Source of the DNA: Trichoderma breve
Lineage: Eukaryota; Ascomycota; Sordariomycetes; Hypocreales; Hypocreaceae
Direction of reading: 5' to 3'
Length of the DNA: 64,000 nucleotides
Assembly (NCBI RefSeq): GCF_028502605.1
Contig: NC_079236.1
Span: forward strand, 3,038,001 to 3,102,000
The notes beneath the pieces were generated by a model. It was not told the origin of the DNA. It saw only the letters and a list, made by a program, of their open reading frames with translations, and searched no databases. Shown here piece after piece: positions 1 through 9,677 of the stretch (position 1 is the first letter of the stretch; each line of letters begins with the position of its first letter). A program made the position numbers and the translations under genes.

Positions 1-206
1 CTTCGTCTTTATATTGCAGCTCGAGGTACATAATCATTGGTTCATTTTGTAAAACTCGTCACGTTCCTGTGGCATTGGATGTCGATTCTTGAAACTACGC
101 GAGAGAAGAAAACAAAGTTCAGTGTCCATATACATCATGTAAATCATCAGCTGCGGGTATCTAGCACACATATCATCGTAACAATCAAACTTCCCTCCCC
201 CGTGAC

Positions 207-1060
207 TCAGGACTTTACGGCCTCCACAAACAGCTCTCTCATTCCCTTCAGCAGCACAACCAGTTCCCTCGACTCGTTGACCTTATCCAGCACCCTCTCG
301 ACGCTCTCACGCTCCAGTTTAGGCCTGCAATGCTTCACATCGTAGTCCCTCGAGCTAGTCACCAGCTCGAACCACGCTTCGCGCTCCCAGTTTTTCTCGT
401 CAATATGCGTGTACACAAACTTGAGCCGGTCGTCTTTTCCCGCGCCCTCAATCCGTAGACACAGGTTTGTGATCCAAAAGTCCAGCTCGGGGACGTTGTA
501 CCGTAGCTGCGCCTCCTTCTGCTTCATGTAGGCGCGTTGGGCGGCCAGTCGAGAGTCTATCTCAGCTTGGGTCTCTGCAATCTGGGCCTTGAGGCTGTCG
601 CGCGCGGCGATGTGGCTGTCGCGCTGGGCGGCGAGCGAGGATATCGAGCCTTCCATTTCGCGCTTCTCGGCTTCTTCCTTCTCAATGGTTTGCTGGTACG
701 TTGACATTTTGACTTGGGCGATTTCAATATCTCTCCGTCGCATGCGTTCATCCTCTGCGGGGAAGGGGGAGTTAGTCTCTTGTTCATAGATGGTATCCAG
801 ATTTATATGGCATTTTTGCACCAGCGCATACCTTGAAGCTCGGCCATGTTGACGCGGAATTGATTGCGCTCCTCCAAGACACGCTTGCGGCCTTGCTCAA
901 TAAAGGCATCGAATTTAGCTGTAAACTTGGCCATGCGCTCGCGCAAATCGTCGAACCCAAAGTCGATGCTGGGCAGCGTGTCGGCGGCGGAGGGGCCAAC
1001 GGGGGCCATGGTCTGGCGGCCAGGGCCAATTGACATTGATGGATCGAAGCCGGCAGCCAT
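207..1060 (-). CDS. SPC25: Kinetochore protein Spc25
   Basis: Two exons, 1060-832 and 754-207 (intron 831-755, GTATGC...GCAG), give 258 residues. Spc25 is one of four subunits of the Ndc80 complex, which ties the inner kinetochore to spindle microtubules. It pairs with Spc24 through a coiled coil and a small C-terminal globular domain. The product fits: a short N-terminal tail, a conserved stretch FGFDDLRERMAKFTAKFDAF at about residues 34-53, a long charged heptad-rich coil to about residue 155, then a compact domain with ELDFWITNLCLRIEG near its start. The ATG at 1060 is the first in frame and puts the conserved FGFDDLRERM block at the usual distance. The gene is divergent from the RRN6-like gene over 458 bases. 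Family assignment is by recognition of the fungal sequence pattern; I am confident of it. Confidence 0.9.
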
Positions 1061-1518
1061 TGTGTGTGTGTGTCTACTCGTCTTATTTTCTGGGCTTCTG
1101 CTCGCAGAGAGTTGTAGGTGGGATGAAGCAAAGCAAAAACGCTGTTTGGTCGGTTCTAGAGCTCCGGCTGGTGGTGTTTACCCAAAAAGCACGTTGCTGG
1201 GTCGACATAGGTAAGTGTGGCGCAAAATCAGAGCGCAGGCCCAGTCACGTGGCTCAAATTCAAGAACTCAAATCTCAAGCAAGTCAGTCTGTCGTGACAT
1301 GCTCAGTGAAGGAAGAGGGCTGAGCATTTATTTATTTTTCTTGAATAATTACCATTTACATTTATTGCACTTATTACATCCGCTATTGCCAATCTGAGCC
1401 ACGCTGCTGCCTCTATGTGACCCCGAATGCAGCTACGATCTGTCTTAGGTGAAATCGAGATGAAGAAAAGAAAAAATCAACCTCTTCTCATCGCATTGGA
1501 TACGATAACTAGCCTAGA
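1061..1518. promoter_or_regulatory. Divergent promoter region SPC25 / RRN6-like
   Basis: A 458-base spacer between two start codons on opposite strands, so it must hold both promoters and both 5' leaders. One palindromic E-box CACGTG lies at 1246-1251, the class of site bound by bHLH factors such as Cbf1. A GT run lies at 1062-1071. I see no obvious TATA box. Function of the E-box is inferred only from its position. Confidence 0.45.
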
Positions 1519-4500
1519 ATGGCGGACTGGTGGCCTCATCCCCTAATGGGCCTGGGCACTCCAGGCGAATTGAAATATATTCCCAGCGAGCATCCCGGAA
1601 GAACACTTGGGATATTGGAGACGTCCCGGTTCACCTCAAGATGTAAGTGAAAAGCTAGGGGCAGAGACGAGGCAAACGAAGACCCCACCAAAAACTAATG
1701 TTAACATCGGATAATAGGGCCTCATTTCAAGATTGTCAGTGCTTCAACCATTACTTATTCAGCTTCAAAAAGTCGATCTCCGGAGACATCCACCAGGCTC
1801 TGGAGGGAACGTCAAAATCAAGAACGATGGCTGTTCAAATCTCACCCAGAGATCGCCATGGGCAACTCCGCATATCAAGACACTCTCAAAGCAGACATGG
1901 AAGCGCTCAACATCTCAGATGATGCTCCTAACACCAGGCCTTTGTTCGCCATTGGGCACGTACCCGATGCAAGTGTTAAGACAGGGCCTTTAAAGTCTCC
2001 TATAATGGCCGTCGCTTGTGGAGAATCTGGAGAGCTCTTACGGCTGGCTCGCATGGAGGATGTGCCGTTACAATGGGGAGATAATGCAAATGCATTTCTG
2101 AATCTTCAGAGCATCGATCCGGCCAACAGGGAGGCTGAATTAATGTGGACTAATGACGGACTGCCCATCAGGCAGATCAAATTTGCTGGGAACCATTCAA
2201 AAGACGACACACCTCGGTGGCTGCTGGTTCAAAAAGAAACAGCAACAACCATTCTCAAGCCGGAATTCCGCCAAGTGCCCACCACCTCAAATCAGCCAAC
2301 GAGCAGCTTGATTCGGGAACGACCATCACTGATAAACCCAAATCCTTTGCTAACTATTCAGTATCATCAGACGGGGGGAAATGCTCATTCTGATGTCGCC
2401 TTGTTTGCCACGGCATCTGGACGATCGCATCAACTTGCTATTATCGACGAAGGCGGGTATTGGAGCATATGGGATGATCCGGGAACTTCGCAGGTCCAAC
2501 GAAGAGTGGCTCCCCAATTGACTCTCAATAAATGCGGACACATTTCTCATGGCCTACTCAACGAATTGCCGTCTATGCCTTCCTATCCGACTGAAAGACA
2601 CGGGATTCTTATTTTAGAAGAAACGTGGTCTGGAAAAGTAGAAAGCTCACCATCCCCCTCCTCCCGCAAGACGGCAGACGCTACCACGCGATATCTTCTG
2701 ATGTGGAATCATGAGAGAATGGAAGTTTTGAATTTAGACGCAAACATCTTACTTCCAAGGCTCGGTCACATCATTCGGGAAAGGGGTAAACTGGATTGGA
2801 TTCTGGATATTCATCGCAGCCCGATTAAGCAAGGTCATGTTTTCATTCTCACGCAATATCATATCACTTGGGTCGATGTGTTTAGCCGTGATGAAGGAGA
2901 ATCAGGCCTCCTGAAGCCGTCAATATTGCTCTCGTGCCCCCATTTGGGAACAAAAAAAGACGACTCGAGGATGTTTGTCTGCCGAGCATCAGATGATGAC
3001 CAAGACACATCTCTAGTCTTTATCTACTATCCACGAATGGGCCAGCTTTGCATATTCTGGTTCACATTTTCACCTATAAGCAGGATGCCTCAGTGGCATC
3101 GAGACATTATATCACTTCCGGGGAGCGAGGACACGGAATTTCCAGCAAAGAATGTGATTGAGTATCTCAGGGTCGACCCAGTCCAACTTGCGGTCTCAGT
3201 CAAAGAAAATGCGTCAAGCCCGGGAATGGACTACCATAAAAAGGGCGCCCTGTTTTATCAGTTAACTTTCTTGGGCAAAGATTTAAGCCTACAGCGTTGC
3301 CTATGCGTCACGTCTGATGACCCGACGCTCGAAGTCCAAGACCCCACGGTGCCTGCTGCGTGGGCTGAAGCCAAACAACAAATGAAAAAGCAAAAGGGGA
3401 GAAGAACTGCCATGGCGAAGATTTCCGGCTCATTTATCTTTCCAGACGAAATGACTGTCGACGACGTTGAGATGCTTATGAATGGTGAAGTTGAAGATGA
3501 CGGAGAGTCTGATGATAATGTTGAGAGTCCAGCACTTGCCCGACCGACCCTTATCAAGATGGATAGACTATACCAAGCCCTACAAAACTCTCTAGAAGCT
3601 TCAATAAACCAAGGAGAAACCGGCCTCCCTTATCAATTGTTTGACGCTCTTAGACAATGCCTTAATGATGGGTTCGACCAGGGGAGGCTACCATTGATAA
3701 CATGGTAAGTAACTAAGCTTGAGCTTGCTCTCACAGAGCATATACTAATCATGTCACAGGGGCGAAGTGGCTGAAGTGATGCTGCAAGATCCAACATTTG
3801 AGCCCCCTGATGACCCTCTGAGAGACGAAATGGAGAAGATGCTGGATGAAAACACCGAAAAGGTTGTTGTTACTCCACTTCAGCTATATAACCAGAACGA
3901 AATGCCCATGTCACTGGTTAGCCTGCAATATCTGCAACGCCATTTTTCCGACGTATGGATCGATCCTATAAAGGGCATTCTCACTGAGGAGATACAACAA
4001 GTTCGGCAAATATGGGTTACCGAACTAGCTAGAGAGGCTTTTCTGTCCAGCTATGGAATCATGTACCAGGATATTCCATTGCTTGGGCCTAGCAGTTCTG
4101 ACGTGCTAGAGGAGGAGGAGTCTCAAAGGTCTCGAACAAGGCGTCAGATTGGCAGCTCCCAAATTATAACCTCGTCGAGATCAGCTTCCAGGGACATAGG
4201 ATCTTCGCCCGCTGCCTCACCCGCTGCATCGGCAATCTCCAACGGGCCAGACGAGGCGGTTGAGCGACTACGACTATTGGCCCAGTCTTTGGACACTGAC
4301 AGGCCGGACGTTTCAAAACGGTCCAAAGTGCTATCATACTGGCCCAAGGAACGGGGTGTCGATCCAAACAATTACATTTCAAGCGTAGCAAGAGCCAATG
4401 AGGAGCTCTTCAGGGACGCCAAAGAACGGCTACAGAGGATCGAAGCGAAGCGCAAAGCGCGATCGGAAAAGTTTAGGCGACCAGCATTCATGAGACAGGG

Positions 4501-4678
4501 GCTTCCCGACATCAATCCCCTGGCATCAGTGCGACCGCCGCCCGTGCAAGTCATGTCCAGCCAGGCCGCTCCGGAGGCGACTCAGCAGCAGACGGCTGTG
4601 ACGATGAGCCAACCCGTTTCTGGGCCGTTTGGAGATAGGAAGAAGAAGAAGGTGAAGAGGAAGGGTGGATTCAGATGA
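1519..4678 (+). CDS. RRN6: RRN6-like RNA polymerase I transcription initiation factor
   Basis: Three exons, 1519-1642, 1718-3704 and 3760-4678, give 1009 residues. RRN6 is a subunit of the yeast core factor (with Rrn7 and Rrn11), which recruits RNA polymerase I to rDNA promoters in the nucleolus. The start at 1519 (MADWWPHPLMG) is needed to supply the conserved N-terminus. Exon 2 then continues RWPHFKIVSAS and an R-x-R-Q-x-x-x-RWLFKSHPE block into the body, which probably forms a WD40-like propeller. The C-terminal third is helical and low in complexity. It ends in the very basic tail KKKKVKRKGGFR, a likely nucleolar signal. Intron 1 has branch site ACTAATG and acceptor ATAATAG; intron 2 has ACTAATC and TCACAG. 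The ATG at 1858 is internal and should not be used as the start. Confidence 0.85.
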
Positions 4679-5137
4679 TTTTTTATCCTTATTATTATTT
4701 TACTGGCTGGAAGGAAGTTTTTTTTGAAAACCTGGGTTGTTTGCTTATATTAGTAGTTTCTGGGTTTGTACTACTTGGTGATTTCATTGATACCCGCTAG
4801 ATATGAGATATTAGATGGATGCGATTTACTATTTAAAGGATCTTTGGTGTTTATATGAAGAAAGAATTAGTTAAATATCAGAAAACTCTATTAATTCTGC
4901 GTGTTATTTTGTAAAGGTGGTGGTGCTCGTCTCAGGTAAGACTTGGAGTCGCTCAATTTAACGGCTAGCTGCGGGGCCTCTGATGCCGTAGCAAACAAAC
5001 CATCTACATCATCGAATCAAAGAAATTTATTCCATCCCGCCATCTACATAACAAATCCCATCTCGGATCATTATTCCTCAATTTCAAAATATTCATTCAA
5101 TCCATCAGAGAATCCATCAGAAAATTGAGTAACAAGC
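4679..5137. other. Intergenic spacer, no gene seen
   Basis: 459 bases between the RRN6-like stop and the PITH-gene start. It is AT-rich with T-runs near 4680-4725, consistent with a 3' end followed by the next promoter. A short 61-codon open frame (4943-5128) has no recognisable features and ends just before the real ATG; I read it as leader sequence. Confidence 0.5.
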
Positions 5138-5950
5138 ATGTCTCACTGCCACGACGAGCACGATCACCATGGCCATTCTCACGACCATGGCGAGCACGAC
5201 CACTCAGACGACATCACGCCCGCACTGCAGTCTTCGCTGTACGAGCAAATCAATTTCGATGAAATCACGACGCTCAACGAGGCGCGCAGGGATGCTGGCA
5301 AGTTGATTGTCAAGAAGACGTGGGCGGAGAGATTGAGTGCCGAGCCGGAGCTGGAGAGCGATGCTGATGAGCAGCTTCTCATGACGGTGCCGTAAGTTTT
5401 TCTTATTCTTATTATCCTCTTCTTCCAGCTGCTATATGTATATGCATGATCACATGTGTGAATTTCATCATAATATGATTGACTTCTGCTTCACCACAAA
5501 TAATCTTCTAATCTCATTTTCAATAGATTCACAGCCCAAGTCAAGCTACACTCCATCCTCATCCGCACATCCCCATCCCTCTCGGCCCCCAAAACGCTCC
5601 AACTCTTCATCAACCGCGACGACATCGACTTCGCCGCCGCCGAAGAAGCATCACCAGTACAAACCCTCGAGCTTTCGCAGACGTCCGACATCCAGGAGAT
5701 CCCCGTCAAGCGCTCGCTGTTTGGCAGCGTGCACCGGCTGGTGCTCTTCTTCGTGGACAACTTTGGCGAGGGAGACGAGGACGTTTCACGGATTAGTTAC
5801 TTGGGCTTCAAGGGGGAGTGGACGAGGCTGGGAAAGGCGCCGACGAATATCATCTATGAGGCGGCTGCGCAGCCGGGGGATCATAAGGTGAAGGGGACGA
5901 GTGTGAATGAGATGGGGAGCGGGATTGGAGGGAGAGGGCCGGGAGTGTAG
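5138..5950 (+). CDS. PITH domain protein with a His-rich N-terminus
   Basis: Two exons, 5138-5391 and 5527-5950 (intron with GTAAGT donor and CAATAG acceptor), give 225 residues. The PITH domain (named after proteasome-interacting thioredoxin) is the C-terminal domain of TXNL1, which binds the 26S proteasome. Small stand-alone PITH proteins are conserved in eukaryotes, and I infer this is one of them. The domain spans roughly residues 30-205, from QINFDEITTLNE to FGSVHRLVLFFVDNFG and ISYLGFKGEWT. No thioredoxin domain or CxxC active site is present. The first 25 residues contain a run of His, Asp and Glu (HCHDEHDHHGHSHDHGEHDH) that could bind metal. The gene lies in tandem with uL3m downstream. 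Confidence 0.88.
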
Positions 5951-6301
5951 ATGAATGTATACTATAACGACGACGACGATGAAAACAAAAGAAATAATAA
6001 AAATTCTACATGTGAATAGATTTTACAAGGAAGCATTTTGATTGTAATCTATATCTAGGTACCTATGCACAATTGAGTGAGTCCAGTTGCTGTGCTTCAC
6101 CCATCTCGCAGGTACGTACCCCGCGAGGCTGAACCTCTCAAACTCAACCACCCCGCCCCGCAGAATACCCGAGCCTGCATAGCCAGAAGCTAAACTCCAA
6201 AATTTCCCATCATACCATCCAAACCAAGGCGAAACTCCGCCGACCCAATCCACAACCACCTAATGATATCCGCATAGGAAATCACACACAGAATCGCCTC
6301 A
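5951..6301. other. Intergenic spacer before MRPL9
   Basis: 351 bases. It holds short palindrome-like motifs GGTACCT (6058-6064) and GGTACGTACC (6111-6120) and no credible ORF on either strand. It presumably contains the 3' end of the PITH gene and the promoter of the ribosomal protein gene. Confidence 0.4.
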
Positions 6302-7300
6302 ATGCCTCCCAGGATACCAATTCGAGTGGCTCTGCCACGCCTCGCCGCAGTCAACCGGCCGACACTCCTCCTCCCACACATTCCCCAGCGAGGCATCAAG
6401 TACGGCTGGTCGACCGCACCGCCTCGATCCAAGCACAAGCGCTTCAACCAGCCGACTTCTGGCCTCCCCGCCCTGACGACCGGCCCCGCGGCTGCGCTCA
6501 AGCGTCGCGAGAACACAACGCCCCTGCGGACGGGCGTGCTCGCCGTCAAGAAGGGCATGACGAGCATCTTCCAGGGCAAGACTCGGGTGGTGTGCACGGT
6601 GCTGCAGATGGACCAGGTGCAAGTCATTGCGAACAAGACGCGCGAGAAGCACGGCTACTGGGCGGTGCAGATTGGCCTTGGTGCTAGGCAGGGCCGCAAC
6701 GTGACGAGCCCGATGCTGGGATACTACGAGGCAAAGGGCATTGCGCCCAAGGCCGAGCTGGCCGAGTTCAAGGTGCGCAACGAGGAAGGTCTGCTGCCCG
6801 TCGGCGCGCAACTGTTGCCGGACTGGTTCCAGCTGGGCCAGCACGTCGACGTCAAGGCCCGGTCAAGAGGAATGGGCTTTGCGGGTGGTATGAAGCGTCA
6901 CGGATTTGCCGGTCAGGAAGCCTCGCACGGTAACTCCAAGAACCACCGAACGATCGGTTCGACGGGTCCCTCGCAGGGCAGCGGAAGTCGTGTGCTTCCC
7001 GGAAAGAAGATGCCCGGCCGCATGGGCAACGAGTTCGTGACGGTGCAGAACCTCAAGGTGCTCAAGGTGGACAACGAGCTGGGCGTGGTGCTCGTCAGCG
7101 GGCCGATTCCCGGTCCCAAGGGCCGCATTGTGAGGCTCCAGGATGCGAAGAAGAGGAAGGCCCCTGCGCTGCCGTACAGGGAGAAGGCGCGCGAGGAGCT
7201 GGATCAGAGACAGCCCGATCTGGAGACCAAGTTGGAGGAGGCGAGGTTGAGGCACTTGGAGATGCAGGCCCAGCGGAGGTCACACATGGCTGAATTGTAA
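6302..7300 (+). CDS. MRPL9: Mitochondrial large-subunit ribosomal protein uL3m
   Basis: A single exon of 332 residues. uL3m (yeast Mrpl9) sits near the peptidyl-transferase centre of the mitochondrial ribosome. The N-terminus (MPPRIPIRVALPRLAAVNRP) is rich in Arg with no acidic residue, as expected for a mitochondrial import signal. The body has the L3 fold: TGVLAVKKGMTSIF at about 79-92, then the long basic loop FAGGMKRHGFAGQEASHGNS (about 198-217), NHRTIGSTGPSQGSGSRVLPGKKMPGRMG and VQNLKVLKVD. The loop reaching the catalytic centre is fully present. A C-terminal extension of about 60 residues is charged and helical, as in other fungal orthologs. A 181-codon open frame on the opposite strand is a shadow of its GC-rich codons. 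Confidence 0.93.
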   Translation: MPPRIPIRVALPRLAAVNRPTLLLPHIPQRGIKYGWSTAPPRSKHKRFNQPTSGLPALTTGPAAALKRRENTTPLRTGVLAVKKGMTSIFQGKTRVVCTVLQMDQVQVIANKTREKHGYWAVQIGLGARQGRNVTSPMLGYYEAKGIAPKAELAEFKVRNEEGLLPVGAQLLPDWFQLGQHVDVKARSRGMGFAGGMKRHGFAGQEASHGNSKNHRTIGSTGPSQGSGSRVLPGKKMPGRMGNEFVTVQNLKVLKVDNELGVVLVSGPIPGPKGRIVRLQDAKKRKAPALPYREKAREELDQRQPDLETKLEEARLRHLEMQAQRRSHMAEL

Positions 7301-7548
7301 GAAAAGAAGAATACCAATTTACACGGGCGGGTATCTGTAACGAGTACATTGAGACAGGGTGAAGAAACAAAAAGGGAAGAAAAAGGCAAAAGAGGAAAGC
7401 GGGCTTTTTTTGTATTTATAGGAGTACACTATACACATCATGACACTCATGAAGACCAAAACAACCGAAAATTCTACTTGTACAAGAGCCATGCAGTTCC
7501 CTCAACCTCATCTCCATCCCTCAGGCACAACATCCAGCATCCATCTCA

Positions 7549-8315
7549 TCACCTATTGTACGCACCCTGCTGTCTAAATCCCTTCGTCGACTCATCATCC
7601 ACCAGCGGCAAATCATCCTCATCATCACCCCCCAACAATCCCCTAAACGGATCATTCCCATCCAGCAAATCCACCTTTGTCCCGTCCTCCAGCGTCAAGC
7701 TCCACTCCGTCGTCTCGAAGAGCGCCTTGCTCGAGGGCCGGTGGCTGGCGAAGCGCATGACGCCCGCGCCCCGCGATCCGCGCACGGAGAAGCTGATGTC
7801 GATGCGGCCCTTGACCTGGTTCATCTCGCCGCTGATCCAGGGGATCTGGTGCTTGAAGTAGATCTCGTCGCCGAGCAGGCGGTTGGCCTCGGGGGAGGTG
7901 CGCAGCGCGTAGAGCGTGGACGAGATGATGGGCGACGAGGACTTTTGGTAGTTGAAGATTGTGACGGAGCACACGGCCACGACGGCGAGGAAGATGGGCA
8001 TCGTGCGGCGCCAGCCTTGCGAGACTTGGCCGACGTCTATACAATGGATTCTCCATAGTTAGCCAGCTAAACAAATAAAAGTAATATAACTCAATTGATT
8101 TGTTAAAGGTGCTATTTTCAATCAAGAAACTCACCGGGAAGCTCGCGATCGGCTCGTCTCGACATCATGGGCCCATCGCCGGGCTTCGGCGCAGGCGTCA
8201 TCCACCGTCTCTGCACCGCTCTGGCATTCCAACCCGCACTCTCACCGCTTCTGCTGTTGCCGGCCCGCCGAGAGGCCGCGGCACACAACCTGCGACTCGC
8301 AATTCGCGATATCAT
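7549..8315 (-). CDS. COA1: Cytochrome c oxidase assembly protein Coa1
   Basis: Two exons, 8315-8135 and 8036-7549 (intron 8134-8037, GTGAGT...TATAG), give 222 residues. Coa1 is a mitochondrial inner-membrane protein that stabilises newly made Cox1 with Mss51 and passes it on to Shy1 during complex IV assembly. The first about 60 residues (MISRIASRRLCAAASRRAGN) are Arg/Ser/Ala-rich with few acids, typical of a presequence. One membrane helix follows at about residues 73-90 (TMPIFLAVVAVCSVTIFNYQ). Then comes the conserved Tim21/Coa1-like segment SPIISSTLYALRTSPEANRLLG and the IPWISGEMNQVKGRIDISFSV block. The C-terminal tail is acidic. The gene is convergent with uL3m and divergent from the next gene. 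Confidence 0.88.
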
Positions 8316-8719
8316 GCTGGGGGAGGTGGTTTCTGTGTGGTCTGGTATAGAAGGGTTTCGGATATTCTCAGGTCAGGCCATGTTTGGCATGAGGCTGAAG
8401 GAATTTTAGTGGGGAGAGCGGTAGTGGGGGAGAGAGGGACTGGGTACGTACCTCTCGCTGTCTGCGTTGTGGCGTCATAAGGCTGAGAGCTTGCTGGTGA
8501 AATGCTATCAAGGTGTTTTGCTGATTCGCTGCCTTGCCATCTTGCCAGCTTCATCATCAGCGTCGTCATCTACCTTCTCTTTGTCATCTTCTTTTCTCAT
8601 CTCCAACTAAACCGCATTACTTCACTCAACTTTACTTCTAACTAATCTCCGCCAACACTTTCATCAGAAGCTGAATCACACTCTCTCATCCATCAAGCAA
8701 CAAGCATCGCCATTTCACA
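8316..8719. promoter_or_regulatory. Divergent promoter region COA1 / membrane protein gene
   Basis: 404 bases between two divergent ATGs. The right half (8570-8719) is a CT-rich pyrimidine tract, common just upstream of fungal transcription start sites. No CACGTG or other strong factor site stands out. Confidence 0.4.
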
Positions 8720-9455
8720 ATGGCCTCCCTCGTAGACACGCCCACCACCCGTCTAAGACGAACATTTGCCTACCCCAACGACGACTCAGACTCCGACTCC
8801 CCCGAAGCAATGGACGAACAAGGTAACTCTCATCCCCAAATCCCCTCCCAAAAAAATAAAAACAACAACTCACAAGCGACAAACAGAACAAGACTCCCTC
8901 ATCCAAACCCTCGCATCCCAAAACGAATCCCAAAACGAATCCCTCAACCGCATCCTCATCGCCCTCCCGCTCCTCTCAACAATCGCCTACCTCCGCCCGC
9001 TCTTCAACCCCGCCACCACATCCTTCGCAGTGTTCTGCCTGACGTCCCTCCTCGCCACGGCGTTTCTGCTGTATAAACTACCTCCCACCGAGACGGGCAT
9101 CGGCGTGATCGATGCTTGGGCCGGTGGGTCGAGAGCCGATCCGTCAACGAGATTCCAGCTGCGTAGTTCCCTTAGGGGGATTGACGCTGGCGTTGGCGTG
9201 CTCGGTCGTGCGCCTGTCGAGATGCGTTCCCCTTTGGAGAGGACGCTGCCGTATTTGAACCTCGGTCTGGTTGTTTTGTTGATCCTCATGGGCTTGGTAA
9301 GAGGAGATGAAAGAGGAGGCGGATTCGGATGGGTCAGCATGGGCAACGTGCCGGGGCTCGTCTACTCCGTTGCCATAACAGCAAAAGTTGTCATGGCGGG
9401 CGTAGATCCGGAGAAAGAATTAACAGGCCTCAAGTACGGCTACAAAGGTGCTTGA
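8720..9455 (+). CDS. Uncharacterised multi-pass membrane protein
   Basis: Two exons, 8720-8822 and 8887-9455 (64-base intron, GTAACT...AACAG), give 223 residues. I do not recognise a named family. The N-terminal about 35 residues are acidic and Ser/Asp-rich (DDSDSDSPEAMDEQ). A short coil with a duplicated Q-N-E-S follows; the DNA there is a direct repeat of 12 bases at about 8917-8940. Three or four hydrophobic segments follow: ILIALPLLSTIAYLRPLF, TSFAVFCLTSLLATAFLLY, LNLGLVVLLILMGLV and a weaker one at VPGLVYSVAITAKVV. The tail DPEKELTGLKYGYKGA is polar. No signal peptide is visible. The splice and the codon pattern make it a real gene; the function is unknown. Confidence 0.75.
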
Positions 9456-9677
9456 CGGGAAGACTTTTATACCTATACATATATTTATATAATGATTACA
9501 AAAAAAAACCAAAAATGGGCAACCACGGCCGCCTTGTAATACCGAGGAAAAGACAGTAACAGATATCTTTGTGTTCTCTTTTGTTTCCACAACCATGCCC
9601 AACAAAGTCACCGAATTTTGACGGCATGTTCACGCCCAAGATTCACGCCCCAACCCAAATAAAAAGACCCGCATCGT

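Noticed and set aside
6299..6844. 181-codon minus-strand open frame opposite MRPL9
   Set aside because: Shadow of a GC-rich coding exon; His/Leu/Arg-rich peptide with no family features.
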